Source of the DNA: Halanaerobium hydrogeniformans
GTDB taxonomy: Bacteria > Bacillota > Halanaerobiia > Halanaerobiales > Halanaerobiaceae
Reading direction: 5' to 3'
Length of the DNA: 64,000 nt
NCBI RefSeq assembly: GCF_000166415.1
Contig: NC_014654.1
Location: forward strand, 992,001-1,056,000
Shown here: positions 51,777 to 59,067 of the stretch, piece by piece
Position numbering within the stretch: position 1 is the first letter of the stretch
Layout: each line of letters opens with the position of its first letter
Made by a program: the position numbers and the translations under genes
Notes under the pieces: model-generated
What the model saw: only the letters and a program-made list of their open reading frames with translations
The model's database searches: none
Told to the model about the DNA's origin: nothing

Positions 51777-53144
51777 ATGGCGTTATTAGATCAAAATTAT
51801 TTGTTAGAAAGTGAAAGTGCAAAACGTTTGTATAAAGAAATTGAAGAACTGGCAATTTTAGATCCCCATAATCATGGAGATGTAAAAGAGATACTGGACA
51901 ATGAAGCCTGGAATGATATTTGGGAGGTTGAAGCTGCAACTGACCATTATGTCTGGGAATTAATGAGAAAAAGAGGGGTTCCTGAAGAAAAAATAACAGG
52001 TGACGCTTCAAATAAAGAAAAGTGGATGGCCCTTGCGGAAGTATTTCCAGAATTTGCTGGTAATCCAACCTATGAATGGATCCATCTTGATTTGAAGAGA
52101 CAGTTTGGTATTGAAGAGAGTATTTCCAAGGATACTGCAGAACTGATCTGGGACAAAACTAAAGAAATTTTAGCTCAGGCTGATATGAGGCCTCAAAGTT
52201 TATTAAAAAAGATGAATGTTGAGATAATGTGTACAACAGATGAGCCATATTCTCTATTAGAAGAACACAAACGAGCTAAAGAAGAGGTGGATGGAGTTAA
52301 AATATTACCCACCTGGAGACCTGACAAAATCATGAATATAGAAGCTGATAACTGGCTTGAATATGTTGAAAAACTAACTAAGGCATATAATGAATCAAAA
52401 ATTGAGCAGTTAGATGATCTTTTAACTGCCTTAAAAAATTCTCATGATTATTTTGCCGAGATGGGTTGTATTGCAAGTGATCACGGGATTTTAGAACCGA
52501 TTTCTTATAGAGTTGAAAAAGGCAGAGCTGCAGAAATTTATCAAAAAGGCCTTAAAAATAAAGAGCTCAGCAAAAAAGATATTAAAGATTTCAAGGCTTT
52601 TATGCTGGCAGAATTCGCTAAATTAAATCAGGAAAAAGACTGGGTAACCCAACTTCATATTGGTGCAGTAAGAAACTACAGAGAGAGCCTGTATGAAAAG
52701 CTCGGACCTGATACTGGTGGAGATATTTCTAATTATTCTATAGAGATAGTAGATAACCTTAAGTATTTTATTAACCAATTTGGTGAAGACTTAAATATAG
52801 TACTTTATACTATGGATCCTGTCCATTGGTTTACGGTTTCTACGATCAGCAGGGCTTTCCCTAAAGTAAGTTTAGGTGCCCCCTGGTGGTTAAATGATAC
52901 TCCTTATGGTATGGAAACACAGCTTAAACAGGTGACTACTGTTGATTTGTTTTATAATTTGGCGGGAATGGTAACAGACTCAAGAAAATTAATGTCTTAT
53001 TCTTCTCGAACAGAGATGTTTAGAAGAACATTAGCCAATGTAGTTGGAAAGATGGTTGATAAAGGCCAGATGCCTTATAGTGTTGCTGCTGACCTTGTGA
53101 ATCATGTTTGTTATGAGGGTCAATACAATCTATTTTTTAAATAA
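51777..53144 (+). CDS. uxaC: uronate isomerase (glucuronate/galacturonate isomerase)
   Basis: This amidohydrolase-fold enzyme isomerises D-glucuronate to D-fructuronate and D-galacturonate to D-tagaturonate, the first step of both branches. The metal-site motif is LDPHNHGD near the N-terminus; CTTDEP and LPTWRPDK are the conserved substrate-site segments. VLYTMDPVHWFTVSTISRAFP and LGAPWWLNDTPYGM occur near the C-terminus. The ATG at 51777 has SD AAGGAGG with 6-base spacing; an upstream frame from 51690 has no SD. Its 455 residues are slightly short of the usual 465-470. Confidence 0.94.
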   Translation: MALLDQNYLLESESAKRLYKEIEELAILDPHNHGDVKEILDNEAWNDIWEVEAATDHYVWELMRKRGVPEEKITGDASNKEKWMALAEVFPEFAGNPTYEWIHLDLKRQFGIEESISKDTAELIWDKTKEILAQADMRPQSLLKKMNVEIMCTTDEPYSLLEEHKRAKEEVDGVKILPTWRPDKIMNIEADNWLEYVEKLTKAYNESKIEQLDDLLTALKNSHDYFAEMGCIASDHGILEPISYRVEKGRAAEIYQKGLKNKELSKKDIKDFKAFMLAEFAKLNQEKDWVTQLHIGAVRNYRESLYEKLGPDTGGDISNYSIEIVDNLKYFINQFGEDLNIVLYTMDPVHWFTVSTISRAFPKVSLGAPWWLNDTPYGMETQLKQVTTVDLFYNLAGMVTDSRKLMSYSSRTEMFRRTLANVVGKMVDKGQMPYSVAADLVNHVCYEGQYNLFFK

Positions 53145-53151
53145 ATATTAT

Positions 53152-53179
53152 AAATAGCCCGGTTATAACCGGGCTATTT
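53152..53179 (+). other. 28-base perfect palindrome between uxaC and uxaA
   Basis: AAATAGCCCGGTTA and TAACCGGGCTATTT form a perfect inverted repeat right after the uxaC stop. The T-run is only three bases before AAGG, so it may be a leaky terminator or an mRNA stabiliser. Confidence 0.65.
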
Positions 53180-53200
53180 AAGGTTTAGGAGGAGTTAATT

Positions 53201-54706
53201 TTGGGAGATAAAACATTATTAATCAATCAAAAAGATAATATAGCTATTACTTTAACAGAACTGGATGCAGGAGAGTTTGTTGAAATAGATTCACAAAAAA
53301 TTAAAGTTTTAAGTGATATTCCACTTGGTCATAAAATTGCTCTAAAAGATATTAATAAAGGAGAGCAGGTTATCCGCTATGGATATCCAATTGGAAATGC
53401 AAAAGAAGATATTAAAAAGGGAGAATGGGTACACACCCATAATCTAAAAACCGGGCTCCAGGGTAAGCTTGACTATAATTATCAACCTCAGCTAAAAAAC
53501 CTAGAATGTTCTGGGAAAATCCCGGAATTTCTTGGCTATAAAAGAGAAAACAAGAAAGTTGGAATTAGAAATGATATCTGGATTATTAATACTGTTGGCT
53601 GTATAAATAAAGTTGTAGAAAAATTAGCTTTTAAAGCAGAACAAAAATATCAATCTTTAATTGAATCAGGCATTATTGACAGCATTCATGCTTTTCCTCA
53701 TCCTTATGGTTGCTCACAATTAGGAGGCGATTTAAAAAATACTCAAAAAGCTTTAGCAGGTCTGGTAAATCATCCCAATGCTGCTGCAGTTTTGGTTGTT
53801 GGCCTGGGTTGTGAAAATAATTTGATTGAAGACTTTAAAAAATATATTGGTGATTATAACAACAAAAGGGTTAAGTTTTTAAATCTTCAGGATGTAGAAG
53901 ATGATATTAAGGTAGCAGAATCTCTGCTTGATGATCTGGTTGTTTATGCTAAAGATTTCAAACAGGAAAAAATTCCGGTTTCTAAGCTAAAGATTGGTCT
54001 TAAATGTGGAGGTTCAGACAGTTTTTCCGGGGTAACAGCAAATCCTCTTTTGGGTAAAATTTCTGATAAAATAGCAGCTTATAATGGGATCAGTATTTTA
54101 ACTGAGGTTCCAGAGATGTTTGGCGCAGAAAAGATTTTGATGAATAGGGCTAAAGATAAAGCAACGTTTTATAAGCTTGTTAAATTAATAAATGATTTTA
54201 AAGATTATTTTCTTTCTCATGACCAAGAGATTTATGAAAATCCATCTCCTGGTAATAAAGAAGGTGGGATCACAACTTTAGAAGAGAAGTCATTAGGTTG
54301 TACTCAAAAAGGTGGTACAGGGACTGTAAATGATGTCTTTTTCTATGGTGAACAGGTTGAAGGAAAGGGTTTAAATCTTTTAGAAAGTCCTGGCAATGAT
54401 CTGGTTGCAACTACTGCACTTACAATAGCTGGTGCCCACCTGATCCTCTTTACTACAGGAAGGGGAACCCCTTTTGGAGGAGCTGTTCCCACTGTTAAAG
54501 TTTCTACAAATAGTAGAATTTATGATCAAAAAAGAAATTGGTTTGATTTTAATGCCGGGCAATTACTTGAAGGCAAAAATATGGAAAATCTGGCAGAAGA
54601 ATTTTTTGATTATATTATTAAAGTTGCCTCTAAACAAATAAAAACAAAAAATGAAATAAATGATTATCGCGAAATTGCAATTTTTAAAGATGGTGTAACA
54701 TTGTAA
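53201..54706 (+). CDS. uxaA: altronate dehydratase
   Basis: This enzyme converts D-altronate to 2-keto-3-deoxy-D-gluconate, the last step shared with the mannonate branch. An N-terminal SAF-like domain (about residues 1-90) is followed by the large domain with GYKRENKKVGIRNDIWIINT, HPYGCSQLGGDL, LKCGGSDSFSGVTANP and a GRGTPFGG-like segment. Conserved Cys residues suit iron-dependent dehydratases. The TTG at 53201 has SD AGGAGGAG. Its 501 residues are the usual length for the fused N/C form. It closes the uxaB-E-C-A operon. Confidence 0.93.
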   Translation: MGDKTLLINQKDNIAITLTELDAGEFVEIDSQKIKVLSDIPLGHKIALKDINKGEQVIRYGYPIGNAKEDIKKGEWVHTHNLKTGLQGKLDYNYQPQLKNLECSGKIPEFLGYKRENKKVGIRNDIWIINTVGCINKVVEKLAFKAEQKYQSLIESGIIDSIHAFPHPYGCSQLGGDLKNTQKALAGLVNHPNAAAVLVVGLGCENNLIEDFKKYIGDYNNKRVKFLNLQDVEDDIKVAESLLDDLVVYAKDFKQEKIPVSKLKIGLKCGGSDSFSGVTANPLLGKISDKIAAYNGISILTEVPEMFGAEKILMNRAKDKATFYKLVKLINDFKDYFLSHDQEIYENPSPGNKEGGITTLEEKSLGCTQKGGTGTVNDVFFYGEQVEGKGLNLLESPGNDLVATTALTIAGAHLILFTTGRGTPFGGAVPTVKVSTNSRIYDQKRNWFDFNAGQLLEGKNMENLAEEFFDYIIKVASKQIKTKNEINDYREIAIFKDGVTL

Positions 54707-54723
54707 CATTGTAAAAAGAGAAC

Positions 54724-54759
54724 TTGATTAAAGCTCTAAAATTTAGTATTATTAACTAA
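54724..54759 (+). promoter_or_regulatory. promoter with overlapping operator before the AEC permease gene
   Basis: TTGATT (54724-54729) and TATTAT (54747-54752) are 17 bases apart. The inverted repeat TTAGT-N7-ACTAA (54743-54759) covers the -10. It shares TTAGTATTAT with 38807-38816 and TTATTAACTAA with 48437-48447. Confidence 0.55.
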
Positions 54760-54807
54760 CAAAATATAAATTATATAATTAATTACAGCACCTCAGAGGA
54801 GGTTTAA

Positions 54808-55755
54808 ATGTTAGACGACTTTATTTTTAGTCTAAGTGTAGCTTTACCGATATTTTTAATAATGCTAAGTGGCTTTATATTCAGAAAAAAACGAATAATT
54901 ACTGTAGAGTTTATTGATGCAGCTAATTTCATTATTTTTTATTTGGCTTTACCAATAAAACTTTTTAATAGTGTTGCAGAAAGCTCTGTTACTGAAAATT
55001 TTGATATTAGATTTATTGGCTATGCCCTTTCAGCAACAATTATAAGTGTTATCATAGTCTATTTGTTTTCAGTATTTTTTATTGATGAAAAGAGCAAAAT
55101 AGGAGCTTTTGTCCATGGAACTTTTAGAGGTAATTTTATATATGTAGGTTTTTCATTAATGGAAAATGTAACTGGAAGTATTGGGGCTAAAACCCCTTTG
55201 ATAGTTGCTTTTATAATCCCACTATATAATATAATCGCTGTTTTGATTTTAGTTTTTACAAATCCAGCCAATAAGGCAAAAAATCAACTTAAAAGTGCCT
55301 TTAAAAATATTTTAACTAATCCCTTTATCATTGCAATAATTTTAGGTGCTGCAGCTTCTTTAATTGATTTTAAATTACCTTTAATTTTGCAGAATACTGC
55401 TGATTATTTTGATGTACTGGCAACACCTTTAGCTTTATTGACAATTGGGGCAACATTTAAAATTGACAAATTATTTGTAGATATTAAATCTTCTATATTT
55501 GCCACCATATTAAAATTACTTATTTTACCTGCTTTAGCAGTTTCAACAGCAATTGCTTTTGGTTTTGCAAATGAGGAAGTGTTTTTGATTTATGTACTTT
55601 TTGGAGTACCCAGTGCTGTTGTTTCTTATGTGATCACAGCAGCTATGAATGGTGATCAGGACCTGGCAGCTTCAATTGTTATGATGACAACCTTATTTTC
55701 TGTTTTTTCGATCACTTTGTTTATCTTTTTATTTAAGGTTTTTGCTATTGTATGA
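54808..55755 (+). CDS. AEC (auxin efflux carrier) family permease
   Basis: This is a polytopic membrane transporter with about ten helices, of the AEC family that moves organic acids. The N-terminus reads FSLSVALPIFLIMLSGFIFR, typical of the family. The central YNIIAVLILVF and ATPLALLTIGATFKI segments match AEC helices. The ATG has SD GAGGAGG. It lies at the end of the uronate region with its own promoter and a shared motif. Import or export of sugar acids or keto acids is inferred from context, not sequence. Confidence 0.88.
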   Translation: MLDDFIFSLSVALPIFLIMLSGFIFRKKRIITVEFIDAANFIIFYLALPIKLFNSVAESSVTENFDIRFIGYALSATIISVIIVYLFSVFFIDEKSKIGAFVHGTFRGNFIYVGFSLMENVTGSIGAKTPLIVAFIIPLYNIIAVLILVFTNPANKAKNQLKSAFKNILTNPFIIAIILGAAASLIDFKLPLILQNTADYFDVLATPLALLTIGATFKIDKLFVDIKSSIFATILKLLILPALAVSTAIAFGFANEEVFLIYVLFGVPSAVVSYVITAAMNGDQDLAASIVMMTTLFSVFSITLFIFLFKVFAIV

Positions 55756-55912
55756 TAATGATAATTTTAACTTTTTAGATTAAATTTTATTCTAATTAAA
55801 AAAGTATATATCATTTAGACAATATTATCTTTGATTTACATATATAGAAAATAAATTTCTATAATGATGTTTAATAATCAAAATACAGCAGCAAAAAGGT
55901 AGGCGACAGATC

Positions 55913-57781
55913 ATGAAAAATAATAAGGATAGTTTTTTAGGAGAAGCGTTAGTTAAAAGAGCTTTAATAACCGAAGAAGAACTTAATAAGGCCCTGCAAA
56001 TCCAGGCTAAATCCGGAGGACTGCTTGGAGAAATACTTGTGGCTGAAGGTTTTATTAAGATGATTGAGTTGTTTTATATTATTGCTGAAAAAGAAGAGCT
56101 GTCTTTAGGAAGTAATGATTTAGCAGCCTGTCAAAAACTGCTTGATCCTGAGTTAGCTCATAAATTTGAAGTGGAAACTCTGGTTATTCATCAATTTTTC
56201 CCAATTATTATAGAAGACCAGAGATTAAAGGTCTTTGTTTCAAATCAAGGGAATCGGAAAGTTGATGAACTGCTTAAAAATGAATTTGGAGATATAGAAA
56301 TCCACAAGATTATTGCTACAAGTCGGGATATCAGGTTTATGCTCGAAGAAGTTTTTAAAGAAGAGATGGTTGAAGAAGCAGTAAATGGCTTATTTTACCG
56401 CAGTCCAAAAGAATCTGCTTCAACCGTATTTACCTCTGAACAGATATTTTTCTTTTTTCTGGTTATAGCTATTTCTGCATTTTTGGCCTATCTTTATCCA
56501 AGTGAAGCATTAAAATATTTTCTTTATTTTTTCAATATTTTGTTTTTAGCTTCTATACTTTTTAAGTTTGTTTTAAGTATTGTTGGATCTTTTCAAGAAA
56601 AAAAGAACCTTATTTCAGAAGAAGATGTCACCGGTATAGATGAAAAAGAACTGCCTGTTTACAGTATTTTGGTACCCGTTTATAAAGAGCCAGAAGTTAT
56701 AGATAAACTGATTTCAAGTTTGAAGAATTTAGATTATCCTAAAAGCAAATTAGATGTTTTGTTTTTATTTGAAGAAGGCGATATAGAAACTATTGAGGCA
56801 GCTAAAAATGCTTCACCTCCTGATAACTGGAGCTTTATTTATATTCCCGACAGTCATCCGAAAACTAAACCGAAAGCCTGTAATTATGGGCTTAAAGAAG
56901 CAAGAGGAGAACTCTTAACTATTTATGATGCTGAAGACATGCCGGAGCCAGATCAGCTCAAAAAAGCTTATTTAGCATTTAAAAAATCTGATGATAATGT
57001 AATTTGTTTTCAATCTGCTTTAAATTATTTTAATAGAGATGATAATATTTTAACAAAATTATTTACCCTTGAATATTCTTACTGGTTTGATTATATGCTG
57101 CCAGGACTTGATGCTTTAAAACTTCCTATTCCTTTAGGTGGCACATCAAATCATTTTAAAATTGAAAAATTAAGAGAACTGGGAAGTTGGGATCCTTTTA
57201 ATGTTACTGAAGATGCAGATCTAGGAATTAGAGCTAATGCACGAGGTTATAGAGTTGGTGTTTTAAATTCAACAACCTATGAAGAAGCCAATAATAAATT
57301 ATCTAACTGGATTAATCAGCGTTCTCGCTGGTTAAAGGGATATCTGCAGACTTTTCTGGTTCATAACCGACAACCCGTTAAATTTATCCAAAAAGTTGGA
57401 TTTAGAGGTTGGTTTACTCTGCAAATTTTCATCGGTGGTAGTGTACTAACTCATCTAGTAGCTCCATTTTTCTGGTTTTTATTTATTTACTGGCTTTTAA
57501 GTGGCACACCTTATTTTGGAGAATTTTATTACGGAACATTACTGCAAATTTCACTCTTAAACTTGCTATTTGGTAACTTTTTGGGCATCTATCTGGCAAC
57601 AATTGCAGTTTTTAAAAGAAAATATTACAGCTTAATAACCTATGCTCTATTAAATCCTTTTTATTATTTACTGCAGTCGGTAGCAGCCTGGAAAGCACTT
57701 TATCAATTATTTTTTAATCCATTTTATTGGGAAAAAACCCAACATGGTCTTACTGCAAGAGAGGTGAAAGAAAATGATTGA
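55913..57781 (+). CDS. membrane glycosyltransferase 2 with N-terminal MshEN domain
   Basis: This 622-residue processive-type glycosyltransferase has an N-terminal MshEN (GspE_N-type) domain. MshEN domains of PilB/MshE and the exopolysaccharide protein NfrB bind c-di-GMP through tandem LG(E)xLV motifs. Here LGEALVKRALITEEELNKAL and LGEILVAEGFIKMIEL form the pair (about residues 8-60). Two helices follow at about 177-225. The GT2 domain has PVYKEPE, DAEDMPEP (DxD type), a TEDADLG acid and the QRSRW motif at 469-473, as in cellulose-synthase-like enzymes. About four helices close the protein. The product and acceptor are unknown. The next gene overlaps it by 8 bases. The locus has no BcsZ, porin or secretion gene. 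Confidence 0.88.
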   Translation: MKNNKDSFLGEALVKRALITEEELNKALQIQAKSGGLLGEILVAEGFIKMIELFYIIAEKEELSLGSNDLAACQKLLDPELAHKFEVETLVIHQFFPIIIEDQRLKVFVSNQGNRKVDELLKNEFGDIEIHKIIATSRDIRFMLEEVFKEEMVEEAVNGLFYRSPKESASTVFTSEQIFFFFLVIAISAFLAYLYPSEALKYFLYFFNILFLASILFKFVLSIVGSFQEKKNLISEEDVTGIDEKELPVYSILVPVYKEPEVIDKLISSLKNLDYPKSKLDVLFLFEEGDIETIEAAKNASPPDNWSFIYIPDSHPKTKPKACNYGLKEARGELLTIYDAEDMPEPDQLKKAYLAFKKSDDNVICFQSALNYFNRDDNILTKLFTLEYSYWFDYMLPGLDALKLPIPLGGTSNHFKIEKLRELGSWDPFNVTEDADLGIRANARGYRVGVLNSTTYEEANNKLSNWINQRSRWLKGYLQTFLVHNRQPVKFIQKVGFRGWFTLQIFIGGSVLTHLVAPFFWFLFIYWLLSGTPYFGEFYYGTLLQISLLNLLFGNFLGIYLATIAVFKRKYYSLITYALLNPFYYLLQSVAAWKALYQLFFNPFYWEKTQHGLTAREVKEND

Positions 57782-58556
57782 GCTAATAGTATTTGCAGCT
57801 GCCAATTATTTCTTAGTGGCTTACTTTAAAAAAGAAGAAACTGCTTATTTGTATATAGGTAGTTTGATGCTGGCCTTAGTTTATGTTTTAGCACCAGCAG
57901 TAATATTTTTGCTGCCTTTATACAGTCTTATTTTTTATTTTGAGCTAGTTTTTAAAAATAGTGAAAAAGCCTGGGCCCAGCTCTTTACTTTTATTCTGCC
58001 TTCTTTAGCAGCAATATTTTCCTTAAGTTATATCAGCTGGCTTTATGGAAGAGGCTTTCGTTTGATTTATCTCAATGATGCTCTTTTTAATTCGGTTTCA
58101 CTTTACAGTGGTAATTTAGATTATCAGGCTTTTATTTCAGCTTTGTTTAGCAATATAATCTTTCTTGCCTTAAGTTATTTGCCTGTACTGTTGTATTTTG
58201 TTTTTAAAAAAGGTTTTAACAAACCATATCTATATTTATTTTTGATGCCTGCTTTATGGCAGTTTACCGGTTATTTTACAACAGGTTTAAAAGCAGAACT
58301 TTCTTTTTATATGCTCTATTTGTTTTTTGTGATAATATTTTTTGTATTATTTAGTGATGAGCTATCATTAAAGCTAAATAGATTGTACAGTCTTGCTGTA
58401 ATCACTAATGTAGTAATTGCTGCAATATATCTCAGTACTGCTTTAAATATCTATCTACCGGAAAACTATATATTTATCAATCAAAGTATAGATAGTTTTT
58501 TACAATCTTTTGAAAATATAGTTGTAGATAATTGGCCTGGCCCCAGCTTATTTTGA
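57774..58556 (+). CDS. polytopic membrane protein of the MshEN-GT2 locus
   Basis: I do not recognise this 260-residue protein. It has about seven or eight membrane helices (for example FAAANYFLVAYF, GSLMLALVYVLAPAVIFLLP and FYMLYLFFVIIFFVLF) and almost no polar loops. The ATG overlaps the glycosyltransferase gene by 8 bases, so translation is coupled and a shared complex is likely. It may be a polymer-export or acceptor-handling subunit. Its last 40 residues carry a polar segment (PENYIFINQSIDSFLQSFEN). It ends at the -35 of the next promoter. Confidence 0.7.
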   Translation: MIELIVFAAANYFLVAYFKKEETAYLYIGSLMLALVYVLAPAVIFLLPLYSLIFYFELVFKNSEKAWAQLFTFILPSLAAIFSLSYISWLYGRGFRLIYLNDALFNSVSLYSGNLDYQAFISALFSNIIFLALSYLPVLLYFVFKKGFNKPYLYLFLMPALWQFTGYFTTGLKAELSFYMLYLFFVIIFFVLFSDELSLKLNRLYSLAVITNVVIAAIYLSTALNIYLPENYIFINQSIDSFLQSFENIVVDNWPGPSLF

Positions 58557-58581
58557 CATTGTCAATAAAGATTGATATTAT
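58553..58581 (+). promoter_or_regulatory. promoter with palindromic operator over the -35
   Basis: TTGACA (58553-58558) and TATTAT (58576-58581) are 17 bases apart. The -35 is the first arm of the perfect palindrome TTGACA-T-TGTCAA (58553-58565), so a dimeric regulator could compete with sigma factor. It overlaps the stop codon of the previous gene. Confidence 0.7.
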
Positions 58582-58619
58582 ATAAATACTGAATATATTA
58601 TTAAAAAAGGAGAAGTGAT

Positions 58620-58934
58620 ATTATCAGTAAGAAAGCTACAATTTTAAAAGATCTTCTCTCAATGTTTATTGCTCAACACAAAAGCCAACTATCCTATGCC
58701 TTAGGATTTCTAACAGCCTTTGCTTTTAGTATAAGCTATATAAAATTTGGATTAGAATATGCTTTGCTTGCTCTTTTAGCAGGTCTTGTGATATTTGAAA
58801 TATTCAATTACTTTTTTGGTAGTACTCCTGATATTATTGTGATGGGTGTAGATAGTGAAGAAGATATTATGAAGACTTTGAAAAAATCTTTAAACAAAGC
58901 CGTACAGGAGAAGAAAGAAGAAAATAACAAATAA
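58620..58934 (+). CDS. small two-helix membrane protein, possible AUU start
   Basis: I do not recognise this small protein. It has two helices (LSYALGFLTAFAFSISYIKFG and ALLALLAGLVIFEIFNYF) and a polar C-terminal tail of about 35 residues rich in Asp, Glu and Lys (DSEEDIMKTLKKSLNKAV). An ATG at 58662 has no SD. An ATT at 58620 is in frame, 7 bases after GGAG (58609-58612), and adds SKKATILKDLLS, which looks like a cytoplasmic lead. I list that longer form. It has its own promoter and a terminator. Placement next to the GT2 suggests an accessory or regulatory subunit. Confidence 0.6.
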   Translation: MISKKATILKDLLSMFIAQHKSQLSYALGFLTAFAFSISYIKFGLEYALLALLAGLVIFEIFNYFFGSTPDIIVMGVDSEEDIMKTLKKSLNKAVQEKKEENNK

Positions 58935-58947
58935 ATTTTAAAATTAA

Positions 58948-58971
58948 GACAGCCGAGCAGGCTGTTTTTTT
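58948..58971 (+). terminator. terminator after the small membrane protein gene
   Basis: ACAGCC (58948-58953) pairs with GGCTGT (58959-58964) and is followed by seven T residues. Confidence 0.82.
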
Positions 58972-59067
58972 TATTGCTATTAGTCTAGAATTATTGCTCA
59001 AATTATGATAATATTAAAATATAGAAAATTTAGACAATAAGCCATTATTTCAAAGAGGAGAAAAATA

